Shown one piece after another: positions 33,155-44,206 of a stretch of 64,000 nt of DNA; the first letter of the stretch is position 1, and each line of letters starts with the position of its first letter. The position numbers were made by a program, and so were the translations under genes. The notes below the pieces were generated by a model, which searched no databases, was not told where the DNA came from, and saw nothing but the letters and a program-made list of their open reading frames with translations. Source of the stretch: Cyrtodaria siliqua. Lineage: Eukaryota > Mollusca > Bivalvia > Adapedonta > Hiatellidae. The stretch spans positions 62,001-126,000 of the forward strand of contig JAWPHD010001139.1 in assembly GCA_037043455.1 (NCBI GenBank), written 5' to 3'.

Positions 33155-34335
33155 TCAGGTTTGCTCCATGTTCTCCGGTGACAGATAGATAGTGCAAACA
33201 AATCTACGGAGGCAATATATTCCAACCACATGGACACATGAGGTATTCCAACCACATAGAGATGCACACGATATTAAGCTATAGAGATTTTATGAGATAT
33301 ATTCCCACATAAAAGCACACACGATATTTCCAACCACATACTTTAAGAATGAAAATATTCTTACTACAGTGATATTTCAACCACGAAACATATTCAAACC
33401 ACATAATTACAGAAACGTGTGATATTCTAGCAACAGAGAGACGGCATGGAGATGTGGGATAACCACATGGAGATGTGATGTAGTCCAACCATGTAGAGAC
33501 CTGACATATTCCATCCACATAGATACTTTTGATGTTTCAACCTTTGGAGACTTGTGATGACAATGTTGAATAATGTTTTATACATATGTGCTATTCCAGC
33601 CTCATAGCTGTAGATTAGATTGCGGTATTCCAAGCATGTAGACTAGGCACATGATGTATTAATTCCAGCAATATAGCAAAAAGTGATAGTCGTGCCACAA
33701 GAGAACCGATATTCCAACCACATAGATGCCTGATATATTCCAACCGCATATAGACAAGATATGTTCCAACTACATTCATATTTGTGATAGGCCAGCTATA
33801 TAGAGACATGATAATACAATTCTGTTGCATGAAGTCAAGAGTTATTTGAACCGCATAGAGATCTGATATAATACAACCACATGGAGACAAGAGAAAAATA
33901 TTCCAACCACTCAAGCCACTAGCATAGACATGATAATATATATTTCCATTACAACGAGACAATATGGGTTAATCGAACCACATAGAAACCCAGTGTATTA
34001 ACAACCACATGGAGACATATTCCAACCACATATTCCAACCACATTGGAGACCAGGGATATTTAAACCACAGACATGAGATAAGCCAGCAGCATAACGACA
34101 TGATAATATATTTCCAATACATGGATACAGTCTGTGTTATTCGAACCACTAATAGGGCTGTTGTATTCCAACCACAGAGAGATAGATATTCAAACCACAT
34201 TCCACCCTTATGGAGATGAGAGATATACCAACAACAGAGACTTAAGATAAGTCACCACCACAGAGACATGATCATATGTTTCCAATACATGAAGTCAATC
34301 TGTGTTGTTCAAACGACATATAGACCCGACCACAA
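33155..34335 (-). repeat. Degenerate GTGGTTGGAATAT minisatellite, minus strand
   Basis: On the plus strand ATTCCAACCACATAGAGACA-like phrases repeat at irregular spacing for over 1 kb. It is the reverse complement of the array at 12370-12990, and the flanks correspond (CAGGTTTGCTCCATG, GGTGACAGATAGATAG). The open frames across it come from the repeat. Confidence 0.82.
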
Positions 34336-34369
34336 CCATAAACTGTTTAGTTAACCAAGAATAATTTTC

Positions 34370-34654
34370 AAATGCATTTTGATGACAGCATAGTATCGGA
34401 CCAGTAACAGCAGAGTTACGGCCCTTGATTTAGTTCAATATGCTATATTTTGCCTCGTTAAGACGATAGGGCCTTCATTTTTCATCCTATCTTTACCAAA
34501 CTTTACCACATTGTTAATATCAATGAAAGCTCGGACAAGTTCGAAAACCAGCCATATCGGACTAATAACAGCAGAGTTGTGGCCCTTGATTTAGTTAAAA
34601 ATGCTACATTTTGCCTCGTTAAGACGATAGAGGCTTCATTGTTCATCTGATCTT
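34370..34654 (-). repeat. CAAGAGGCCC element 4, distal part
   Basis: It has minus-oriented 160-bp-type units (GCAGAGTTACGGCCCTTGAT, CGTTAAGACGATAGGGCCTT). It is separated from the head at 35455-35752 by an inserted TATGCCCCC-type element and a T-rich tract. Confidence 0.75.
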
Positions 34655-35210
34655 TAACTTGACACAAGTGATCACCATAACAAGACGATGTGGCGCGCGC
34701 AAAACCCAGATCCGTACCTCAAAGGTCAAGGTTACACTTGAAGTTTATAGGTCAAAAACAAGTACACAATTTCGTGTACGGACGTAGCGTCACAACCACT
34801 GCAGGGATTTTTAAATAACTTGGCACAACTGATCATCATAACAAGACGCTGTGTCGCGCGCAAAACCCAGGTCTTCAAGGTCAAGGTCACACTTGGATGT
34901 CAAAAGACAAATTGTGTCCGGTCAATAACTCTGGCATTCATGGACGGATTTTCAAATAACTTGGCACAAGTGCTCACCACAACAAGACGATGTGTCGCGC
35001 ACAAAATCCAGATCAGTGGCCCCAAGGGTCACACTTACAGGTCAAAGGTCAAATCGTGTCCGGTCAATAACTTTTGCATGCCTGGACGGATTTTCAAATA
35101 ACTCGCCACAACCAAACGATGTGTCATGCACAAAATCCAGGTCAGTGGGTCCAAGGTCATACTTAGAGGTCAAAGGACACATTTATCACTTACAGTGATA
35201 TTTCTTGTTT
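34655..35210 (+). repeat. TATGCCCCC-type element, 5'-truncated
   Basis: The GCCCCC head is missing. Three or more internal units of about 145 bp follow (CACCATAACAAGACG, TGTGTCGCGCGCAAAACCCA, GGTCAAGGTCACACTT). The end TTATCACTTACAGTGATATT, then TCTTGTTT, matches the other copies. It splits CAAGAGGCCC element 4. Confidence 0.8.
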
Positions 35211-35440
35211 AATTTTTTTTTTTTGTTTTGTTTTTCATTATTTTTTTCATTCATTTGTTTTTTTTTGGTGATATATATTTTTTTTTTTACTTTTTTTTTT
35301 TTTTTTAATATATTTTTTTAATTTGTGATTTCTTTTGTAATTGTATTTCATTTTTTTTTTTTTTGTGACTATTTTTTATTATTATTTTTTTTTTTTAATA
35401 TATATTTTTTTTAAATTATTTTTAAATATATCTGTTGGTT
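35211..35440. repeat. T-rich low-complexity tract
   Basis: Long T runs broken by occasional A or G. This is simple sequence; the 117-codon frame starting at 35341 is a product of it plus the following repeat. Confidence 0.9.
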
Positions 35441-35454
35441 TCATATTGCTCCAA

Positions 35455-35752
35455 GGTCAAGGTTGTATTGGACCAGTCGGACCAGTAACAGGAATTATGG
35501 CTCTTGCTTTAGTTAAAAATGCTATATTTTGTCTCGTTAATACGGTAGGGCCTTCATTTTCATCTGATCTTTGTCAAATTTTACCAGATTCTTTAGTAAT
35601 GGCCCTTGAGTTAGTTAAAAAGCTGTTTTTTGCCCAAAACTTTCAAAAAAACGTAAATGGCAGTCACTCGTCACTCGTTTCATTGATGGTATAAGAGCCA
35701 TGTTAGCCAGTAGAGCGTATGTATACAGGCCCTCTTGGGCCTCTTGTGTTGT
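35455..35752 (-). repeat. CAAGAGGCCC element 4, head part
   Basis: On the minus strand it opens ACAAGAGGCCCAAGAGGGCC, then TGTATACATACGCTCTACTG, and continues with 160-bp-type units toward 35455. Confidence 0.8.
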
Positions 35753-35765
35753 TTTTTTGTGTTTT

Positions 35766-37900
35766 TTAGCTCTACTGGCCAAGGGCCAGAAGAGCTTATG
35801 GGATGGTGTGTTGTCCGTTTTCCGTCGTCCGTCTTCCGTCGTCTGTTAACTTTTCTTCAAACGACTTCTCCTCAGAAACCGCTTGGCTAATTTTGACCAA
35901 ACTTCACATGGATGATCCTTAGATGAATGCTTTTTAGATTTGTTAAAATTAGGTGTGCGCTACATCCAAGGTGGCTTCCATTACCATATATGGTCGAAAC
36001 CTTAAAAAATCTTCTTCTCCAGAACCGCTGGACAGATTTCAACAGTTTTTCTTTTAAAATGATCGCCAATGCCTAGACTATCAAATTTGTTCAAATAAAG
36101 TCTCCGGGGTCAAAAATGGCCGTGCCCTGGGGGTCCAAAGTTTGTATATTGAGGTTTTGCATGTTTTTCATATAGACATATAGGAAAAAACTTTAAAAAA
36201 TCTTCTCTAAAACCACAAGGCACAGAGCTCTCATGTATTACATGTAGCATCAGCTTATGGTCCTTTACTAAGTTTGTTCAAATGGTGACCCTGGGGGTCA
36301 AATTTGTCCCCGCCCCAGGGGTCACAGTTTGAAATAGACTTATATAGGATTTTTTTTAAAAAAAATCTTCTTCTCAGAAACTACAACAGCCAGAGGTTTG
36401 ATATTTTGCATTTACTATAAGGTTATGGTCCTTTACCAAGTTTGTTCAAATGGTGACCCTCGGGTCATATTTGACACCGCCCCGAGGGTCAAATGTTTTA
36501 CATAGACATGTATAGGGAAAAACTTAAAAAATTCTTCTCAGGAACCACATGGCACAGAGCTCTCATGTATTACATGTAGCATCAGCTTATGGTCCTGTAC
36601 TAAGTTTGTTCAAATGGTGACCCTGGGGTCACATTTGGCCCCGCCCCAAGGGTCACATGTTTTACATAGACATGTATAGGAAAAAACTTAAAAAATCTTC
36701 TTCTCTGAAACTGCAAGAGCCAGAGGTTTAATATTTTGCTGTTGCTATAAGCTTATGGTCCTTTACCAAGTTTGTTCAAATGGTGACCCTGGGGTCACTT
36801 TTGGCCCCGGCCAAAGGGTCACATGTTTTACATAGACATGTATAGGGTAAAAATTAAAAAATCTTCTTCTCTGAAACTGCAAGAGCCAGAGGTTTAATAT
36901 TTTGCTGTTGCTATAAACTAATGGTCCTTTACCAAGTTTGTTCAAATGGTGACCCTGGGGTCACATTTGACCCCGCCCCAAGGGTCATATGTTTTACATA
37001 GACAGGTATAGGGAAAAACTGAAAAAATCTTCTTCTCTGAAACTGCAAGAGCCAGAGGTTTAATATTTTGCATTTGCTATAAGCTTTTGGTCTTCTACCA
37101 AGTTTGTTTAAATGGTGACCCATTGGTCACATTTGGCCCCACCCTGGGGTTTGGTCACATTTGGCCCCACCCTGGGGGTCACAGTTTTACTTAGGCTTGT
37201 ATAGGGAAAAACTGAAAAAAATCTTCTTCTCTGGAACCACATGGCACAGAGCTCTCATGTATTACATTTAGCATCAGCTTATGGTCCTCTACCAAGTTTG
37301 TTCAAATGGTGACCCTGGTGTCAAATTTGGACGCGCCCCGGGGGTAACAGTTTTGTTTTTTTTAAATTTCATTTTTTTGTTTTTTGTTGTTTTTTTTTTG
37401 TTTTTTTTTTGTTGATAGATTTGAATTATGTTTTTGAATTTTTTTTCATTATCTTTTTAATTTCTTGTCGGCTCTACTCATCTTAAATGCCTTGTTGAAT
37501 TTCGACGAAACTTGGCAGGAAGCATCGGTAAGATGTCTAGTTGTGCATATCACGCTTTTGTTCCAGTTCGCTGATTTTTGACTGAGTTATGGCCCTTTGA
37601 CATTTTTATTTTAAATTTCTTGTCGGCGCAACTCCTCTTAAACGGCTTGCTGGATTTCTACGAAATTTGGCAGGAAGCCTCCGTATGATGTCTAGTTTAT
37701 CAATGAAACCTTGGACAATTTCGAAAACCAGCTAGATCTTGTTAGTAATAACAGAGTTATGGCCCTTGATTTGTTGAAAAATGCTATATTGTATTTTCCT
37801 TTGTTAAATCTATAGGAGAAGAGAGCTATATCTAGCTATATCTATCTAAATCTATAAGAGCTGTTTTACCCAGTAGAGCGTCCACAGGCCCTCTTGAGCC
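35766..37900 (-). repeat. CAAGAGGCCC element 5, complete, about 166-bp units
   Basis: Minus-oriented, head CAAGAGGCTCAAGAGGGCCT at 37900, end CTCTACTGGCCAAGGGCCAG (plus strand) at 35770. AGTTTGTTCAAATGGTGACC marks unit starts at 36271, 36439, 36603, 36769, 36935, 37101 and 37295, so the unit is 164-168 bp, with a 28-bp local duplication in one. A T-rich stretch lies at 37350-37450. No protein is encoded. Confidence 0.88.
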
Positions 37901-37904
37901 TCTT

Positions 37905-38671
37905 GTTTTGGTTTGATATTATGACTTGTACTTATTTGGAAGATTTGTTTTCTTTTTCATTTCCTTTAAAATTATTTAGAGAATTTTCCCAGTCAAAAAA
38001 TGGGAGAATTTTCCCAAAACAATTTGGGAAAATTTTCCCAATAACATTTGGGAAAATTTTCCCAAAAACAATTTGGGAGAATTTTCCCATTTTATTTTGG
38101 GAAAGATTTTATTTCATTAAATTATAAACATAATGGCATATTAAATTGTCAACACTGCAATGGAAGATGTTTCCAAGCTTTGAAGTGTTGTTTAGCTATT
38201 AAGAAATAACTCATTTTCCCATGGGAAAATTTTCCCGAATTACAATATTGGGAAAATATTCCCATGGGAAAATATCAAAGTGCTCGTATCGCTGTAAAAC
38301 TTCATCATAGACCCTAAATATGAAAGCCGCATACTATTTTGAAATTATATTGCAAGATAAATACTTTCTGTTTTTCCCATGGGAAAACTGCCCAAGTCAT
38401 TTCCCATGGGAATATATTGTCCCATGGGAAAGACCCTTTCCCATGGGAAAAAAGCTTTTCCCATGGGAAAATTGGCTTTTCCCATGGGAAAGGTTAACTT
38501 CGCGTCAAATTTCTCGGAAAAATTAAAGTGTCACCAATGAAATAGAATATAATTTTACAATCATTTGATATGTGCTTTCATATGATATAGTCGAAAGCGC
38601 CCTAGCTCATTCGGAATTACTTGCTGTTTTTGCCAAAAACCGGCGCGGCAAAAAAAAACCGGCGGCTGTTT
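37905..38671 (-). mobile_element. CCATGG-palindrome element, copy 2
   Basis: The inverse of 7312-8076, with the same ends and 767 bp in length. It also has eight CCCATGGG palindromes and the same TTGGGAAAATTTTCCCAA cluster. It directly abuts the head of the CAAGAGGCCC element on its left, where copy 1 has a poly-A run. Confidence 0.88.
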
Positions 38672-39494
38672 ACATCATTCAACCATAACAATAGTTAACA
38701 CATGAATATGTCTGTCTTTTGGCTCATTAAATCCTGGAATTGTGAATTATTCACTTGCAATTGTCCACAGTTCATTCAACCGTAAATCAACACAACAAAT
38801 TACTGCCGACTCGGCCTATTTTTAATAAACGCCTAGTGCGGCTGATTTTTACGGTAAACATGCTAAAAGAAAGGCAGAAAACGTGTTTAAAGGTTGACTT
38901 ACTGACATTTTATCCGGGGCATGAAATAACTATGTCCGGGAATAGAAAATATTCATGTTTTACAATATTCATCTTTTACGTTTCTGTTATTGATTTTCAG
39001 TTTTGCTTATTTAGCTTGTAGCCGCCATTTTGAATAATGTGTGTTTTGAGTGATTAAAAAGGGTGAACATCTTTCAAAACGGTCTCGAAAAATGGGTAGA
39101 CTAGTCATGAATTTAGCCGAATTTTTAAGGGAAGGTAGTATAGGTACTGATCTATCATTCCTGTTAATTTAAGCCAAATTGGTGAGGACCCATTTTTGTG
39201 ACCGTTTTGAATATTCGGCAATTTTGCCGTTTCAAAAAACTCAAAATTTCCGATCTTCACATTTGAACAGCGATTTAGGCTATGCAAAATATGCCAATAG
39301 TAGTCAAAACGAATGCTATGGGGATGTTTAACGTATAAACTTGTTTTTGCATTCAAAATTGACTTAAGCTAGCGTTTTTTAAGACAACTGCAATTTCCGC
39401 GTAACTGCACGTGAGTGCAAATTGGGATTACTTCGTGTCAAAACACTTGACATTCAAAAGTGAGTTATGCGGTGTGTGCGCATGAAAAGCTTCA
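38672..39494. other. No gene recognised
   Basis: AT-rich sequence with no convincing frame. GCTGCTGCTGCTGC-like trinucleotides occur at about 39494-39508. Confidence 0.5.
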
Positions 39495-39770
39495 GCTGCT
39501 GCTGCTGCACTGAGTTTCTAACGCGTTAGAAAATGTTTTACCCGAACCAGGTAACGCGTTACTAAATCGAGAGAAATGTTTGTCTTAAGTTTCGGTGTAG
39601 GTACTGCATTTATATATTTCTTATGTTAAAGCGTTAGTGACCGTTCTGACCAGCTATTTTCTAACGCGTCAACAAATGTTTTACCCTGACCAGGTAGCGC
39701 GTTACTACGAATAATGTGACGTTGACAAAACGTTTGTCTTAAGTTTCGCAGTAGGTACTGCATTTATATA
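39495..39770 (+). repeat. AACGCGTT-palindrome repeat, two units
   Basis: Two about 160-bp units share TTCTAACGCGTTAGAAAATG, TTTTACCC(G/T)(A/G)ACCAGGTA, GCGCGTTACTA/ACGCGTTACTA, then TTTGTCTTAAGTTTCG and GTAGGTACTGCATTTATATA. The same core recurs at 50878-50990, 51608-51735 and 52224-52275. Confidence 0.8.
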
Positions 39771-39996
39771 GTATATTTATATATTTCTTGGATATGTTTT
39801 TTTGTATAGTTATGCATTTATATGAAGTAAAGAAGTTTTTGAACAAAATGGACTAATTCAGATATTGAAATAAAGCATGCTCGAATTAACATTGATGATT
39901 AACCTGTTATTGTGTTTTGATTAATTAAAGAGGCAGTTTGAAAGTTATTAAGGTTGTGATTATAAACTAAGATCATCAGACACATGGTATCTAATC

Positions 39997-40045
39997 AGTG
40001 GGGTATCATGTACTACGGCGTGGTATTCCAGTGTGAAAACTGTCT
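39997..40045 (+). repeat. SINE fragment (GGGGTATCATG type)
   Basis: GTGGGGTATCATGTACTACG, then GCGTGGTATTCCAGTGTG, matches the 3' part of the tRNA-Ala-like SINE near 43299-43345. Confidence 0.65.
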
Positions 40046-40049
40046 TTTA

Positions 40050-41870
40050 AAGGCAAGTCTACTGTTCTACATTCTCTAGCTTTAAGTAAAATATTATATT
40101 ACACGGCGGCTAGCAATATGCCAAGTCACTATATTAAAATGTTTCAAAGAGCAGCCTTTAGATACGTTTGGGGGTCTACTTTAGAGCCCGTAAATAGGAA
40201 AACATTATACTTACCTTTTAAGGAAGGAGGCCTTAATGTACCAAATGTTGATATAAAGTGCGAGGCACTGTACTTATCCCATTTACAGAAAATTATTAAG
40301 TCATAATGCAAGCTGGACATATTAAGCAAAATATTGGATTGGATTTAATTTGAGAAAGCCAGTGAAGTAATATCTTATTACTTCACTGGAGAAAGCACAA
40401 TCCTTTATTTGCCAGTATATAGTGAATTTGTTCCACCATTTTATGAAAAGTGTTTAGGTGTTTATAATAAACTCATGAAGCATTATCCGGATTTTTCGTT
40501 CAAAAAGGCTACAACTAAATATTTTTATAATGCATTGTTAAATATTGAACACACCACACTAAAGGTTGTTCGGAATTTCCCAACCATTGATTTCAAACAA
40601 GTTTTTAAGAATATATACTCACCTTGTGTTGATCCAGATGTAAGAAATACTTCCTGGGGAATCTGTCATGATGTATTATATGTAAACTATTACTTGGCCT
40701 ATAGACTTCATCTTAAAGTTGGGGCGTCCGTGGCCGAGTTGTTAACGTCTCTGACTTGAAATCACTTGCCCCTCACCGCTGTAGGTTTGATCCCTCAGGG
40801 GCCTAGGAATCTTTATGTGAGGAAGCTATCCAGCTGGCTTGCGGAACGTCGGTGGTTCTACCCAGGTGCCCGCCCGTGCACGAAAATTGCCCGGAGGGGC
40901 ACCTGGGGTCTTCCTCCACCAATGGAAGCTGGAAAGTCGCCATATGACCTTAGCTGTTGGTGCGACTATAAAATCCAATTCAAAATTCCTCTTAAAGTTA
41001 ATAAATGCTGTACATTTTGTGAATCAATACTTCACTTGTTTATAGAATGTAAAATGGATCAACCAAGTAAATGTAGTTTTATTCTTAGTGAAATAGTTTT
41101 TTCGCTTTTTATACTTACCAAAATTAGATAAAGATATTCATGATAATGCCTTGATTCTAGACATGCAGAAATTTGACGCAGCATGAAAATAAACAGTATA
41201 CACAATACTCTTTTGTCCATACTTTTTTAAATAAAATTAAGTACAGAATGTATGCTGATTTTTCGCGAATGAATTCTCTGAGTTTGGACATTTTTGGTGT
41301 GATAATGGCTTTGGCACGTTAGATTTCACAAACAACGATTTCTCGTTTGACCCTTGTCTTGACATTAATACATATTTCTCACCAGTTTCGTAATTTACAT
41401 ACACAATTTGTCATTACAGTCATACTCTTTTATCAAAGTCTTTTTCATCACACTGTTTCATTAACTATTATTATATGGATATGGGACAAGTCTTTCGTAA
41501 AATATAGTTTCTGAACAACTTGTACTTACATGTTTTGTAAACGGCACTCGCTTACGGCTTTTTCAATTGCATTTGTTAAGTGTTACTCTAAGTATAGTAT
41601 TAATAATTTATGCTCACTCATTTTTTTAAATAACGTACAAACTCTTCTCCCCTGGACATAACAAATCACCAGTGTTAAACGTTTTTTCAACGGACATGAA
41701 CAGTACTGTGTGTGATATATATTGGACATGAACAGTGATAGTGGTTTTTTTTCATATTGAGCATTTTTTAATTATTCCAGTAATCTCTTCTGTTTACGAG
41801 TGCCGTCCAGATGACTGTTTACACCATCTGGTTCTTACTTTTAAATAAATAAAGATATATGAAAAACAAA
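40050..41870 (+). pseudogene. LINE 3' remnant (C-terminal RT/zinc motif)
   Basis: One plus-strand frame can be followed from about 40050 to 41131. It begins with the post-catalytic region (STVLHSLALSKILYYTAASN, FRYVWGS, YLPFKEGGLNVPNVDIKCEA), typical of the C-terminal half of L1/Tx1- or CR1-like LINE proteins. It ends in a CTFCESILHLFIEC motif, the Cys-Cys-His-Cys zinc-binding pattern of such elements. TAA codons at 40304 and 40346 break it, and a SINE (40721-40989) interrupts it in frame. After 41131 a shifted frame continues to resemble LINE coding sequence (YRMYADFSR near 41250). The A-rich TAAATAAATAAAG stretch near 41845 is a plausible 3' end. The catalytic domain is missing. It is a different family from the LINE at 45.2-49.6 kb. 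Confidence 0.8.
40721..40989 (+). mobile_element. tRNA-Ser-like SINE inside LINE, 10-bp duplication
   Basis: The head GGGGCGTCCGTGGCCGAGTT with a CTTGAAA anticodon-like loop (TGA, Ser) and a B-box GGTTTGATCCC is followed by a conserved-looking body (GTCGGTGGTTCTACCCAGGT, GGGTCTTCCTCCACC) and tail AATCCAATTCAAAATTCC. TCTTAAAGTT flanks it at 40711-40720 and 40990-40999. Removing SINE plus one duplication (279 nt, 93 codons) restores the LINE frame exactly. Confidence 0.92.
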
Positions 41871-42801
41871 ACAAAAAATTCAATTGTGGCAGCACTATAT
41901 CTGCTTCGAGTAGACTGTAGATAGATACATAGCACTACGCACAATCACTCACACAATAGTCCAGACATAATGCCGAGTCAACGGGGGATTCTTCCCGGGG
42001 GCTCATATGGTAGAGGGACTTTAAACCTAAGAAATCATCATCATCATATGGTATATTCACCGCGTGCACTACGCTGAGTGGGCACTGGTGACACGTGTTT
42101 TAAAACTTGAGTGTCACTTGATCGAGAATGAGGATGTCCCCTGCGCTCCCGTCACAGCACACATCACCGTATGACTGTATACTGAACTTGGAAGTTGGGT
42201 CAAAAGTCCGCAGTCCGAAGCTCAGATCAACCATCCACATCCCAGTAGCAGTAGCAGTATTTATCTGTGGATGGCCCTTAGTTAGTGATAGTTAGGATCG
42301 ACGTCGAGGAGAAACAGTTAGGATCGACGTCGAGGAGAACCATTCGACCGTAGACCGACAACTGAAGAGGAATGGGGGTTACATACAGTCATCGAATGGT
42401 GTGTGCGGCGCAGGGGTCATACTGTGACGGGTGTGGCCTCAAAAACAGGACCCCGGCCTTGTAGTATAGGACATCAGTAGCGGATATAGGGCAGCACCAC
42501 CTAGCGGATGTAGGACCAGCAGCACTTTTGACAACACTTCACCGCCACAGCGGCAACAACATAGAGCGAAAGCGACACATCATCAACACATCAACAAGAG
42601 AAACGACGCAGACACCACATCTCACAGATACAACCGACACACCACATCGATGAAAAGTCCAAACATAATGCCGAGTTAACGGGGGATTCTTCCCGGGGAC
42701 TCATATGGTAGAGGGACTTTAATCCTTAGAAAGAAAGAAAAAAGACACATGGTTAGTTCGCCAAAAGGCCTAGTGCCATAGGGCGAGCATAAACAAAAAC
42801 T
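41871..42801. repeat. Direct-repeat block, unknown element
   Basis: CATAATGCCGAGTCAACGGG with the following CTCATATGGTAGAGGGACTT occurs at 41967-42020 and again at 42665-42720, about 697 bp apart, like the two ends of an element or a tandem copy. Between them are a 24-bp duplication (GTTAGGATCGACGTCGAGGA, twice at 42289-42340) and a C/A-rich stretch at 42540-42650. No coding domain is seen. Confidence 0.6.
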
Positions 42802-43080
42802 TACCTGGTACAGGGAGTACCATACTAGGCAATCTTTCCCAGACGGTATTGGGTAACTTAGCCGTTCCACTGCACTAAGGACGGCTGAGGGGCTGCCTGG
42901 GGGATGATTGTCTGGTACCGGGAACCCCAAGGCCCATAAGTCTTTGTTGTATATATGTACAGTAAGATCCATGTGTTGTGGATTGTCACCGGACGATACT
43001 CGTATACTATTAAATAGTTTTAAACGTTTAAGTGACTGTACATATGTGTGGAAGAGATTTATGAAAAAAAAAAAAAAAAA
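42802..43080 (+). mobile_element. U1 snRNA-like polyadenylated retroposon
   Basis: A 279-bp insert ending in 17 A is flanked by GCATAAACAAAAACT at 42787-42801 and 43081-43095, a perfect 15-bp target duplication. The 5' end, counting bases shared with the duplication, reads ACTTACCTGG, the 5'-splice-site-pairing end of U1 snRNA. It is followed by CAGGGAG and TACCAT as in U1 stem-loop 1, then TTTCCCAG. Next is a stem-loop GCCGTTC...GACGGC whose loop holds CACTGCACT, close to the U1 stem-loop 2 loop that binds U1A. The final GGGGG...CCCC hairpin could correspond to stem-loop 4, but no Sm site (AATTTGTGG-like) is evident and the 3' 140 bp is unlike U1. I infer either a very diverged U1 retropseudogene or a SINE with a U1-derived head. 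The duplication and tail are certain; the U1 link is by eye. Confidence 0.6.
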
Positions 43081-43109
43081 GCATAAACAAAAACTATATC
43101 TCTCTAGAA

Positions 43110-43400
43110 ACATGGTTTACGAAGCATTGTGGTGTAGTAGTTAAATAGTCTGCTTTGCATTCGGGAGGTTGTGGGTTCGAGTCCCCAGACCGCGTCATAC
43201 CAAATACTTTAAAAATGGACTAGTCACTTGTAACCCTTGCTTGACGAGCAAATAATGTGTAGTGCTACGTCTGATTGACTAGTGTCAGAATAATGTGACT
43301 AGGGGTATCATGTCTACTACGGCGTGGGGTTCCAGTGTGGCAACACTATAAAGAAACCATTGAGTTCACTGCATCAAGTAGACATATCATCACATCACAC
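43110..43400 (+). mobile_element. tRNA-Ala-like SINE
   Basis: The head has GTGGTGTAGTAGTTAAATAG (A-box), a CTTTGCATT loop (TGC, Ala-like), and GTGGGTTCGAGTCCC (B-box). The body has GGGGTATCATGTCTACTACG, then GCGTGGGGTTCCAGTGTG. A fragment of the same family is at 39997-40045, and a weak likeness lies near 41890. The 3' boundary is approximate. Confidence 0.75.
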
Positions 43401-43420
43401 ACAAAAACACACATATAAAA

Positions 43421-43582
43421 ATCCAGACTCCATTGATCCTATACTTGTCGGGTAGGACGCCTGTCGTAGGCGGACGGGCTATAATCCTTAGAAATAAACA
43501 CACACACACACAAGACAAATGGTTTAAGTACAGACTCTGTCGTACCTATACCTTTATGGCGGAGGAACTAAAAACCTTAGAA

Positions 43583-43618
<36 letters not shown>

Positions 43619-43660
43619 CACACACACACACACACACAAAAGGTTGTTGTCTGCATTGTG
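43421..43660. repeat. CA microsatellites with short repeat block
   Basis: AC runs lie at 43497-43510 and 43586-43640. Between them GACGCCTGTCGTAGGCGGAC and AATCCTTAGAAATAAACA resemble the ends of the direct-repeat block at 42.66 kb. The frames here are repeat-driven. Confidence 0.8.
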
Positions 43661-44206
43661 TCCACGTCACTTTGAATCGCTTAGCGCGAGAAACTCGGTT
43701 TATACATATTCCAAAGAGATCGTTGGTATTTTTCTCTAGTTCTTTACCTGGAAACCCTAAGGAGCTTAATTCGTCGGGCGGAGGGCAATTTTTTCAGCTC
43801 AGTTCAGTAGGATTCTACCAGCATATATGTTTCTGTTGGTCTTCAAAGCAGGTTTAATACAGAGAGAAGGAGAGTCTTCACAGAATGTTATTCCGTGCTT
43901 GAAAATAAGAAGGGCTGAGCTACAAGACAGCGTACTGCGGAGTTCGTAATTCGTGAGTATAGTTGAACGTACTGCGGTTCGACATACAAGATGTAGAACG
44001 TACGTTCGAACTACAGGCTGACCAAGGGACAGGTCAGAAAAGGTACAGCTCATTGTTTGATGCTGGTAATTGAACCGTTATAGGTTGATACAAATTGTTC
44101 AAAGTGGTTGAACATACGTTCGAAAGCTGATAGTAATCTAAGTGATAGCTCAGGCTAGTATCCAGCCCAACCGATGAGGCTGAGACATCAATATTAACAT
44201 AGGGTT
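43661..44206. other. No gene recognised
   Basis: Mixed composition. ACATACGTTCGAA-type and GTACTGCGG phrases recur at 43930-44120 (GAACGTACGTTCGAACTACA, GAACATACGTTCGAAAGCTG), suggesting old tandem sequence. No coding domain. Confidence 0.45.

Noticed and set aside
33279..34200. Several cysteine/tryptophan-rich minus-strand frames
   Set aside because: They are translations of the degenerate CCAACCACAT array.
35341..35694. 117-codon frame with hydrophobic start
   Set aside because: The hydrophobic run is the translation of a T-rich low-complexity tract.
42676..43113. 145-codon minus-strand frame
   Set aside because: It runs across the U1-like retroposon and its poly-A (read as a phenylalanine run) and has no protein-like features.
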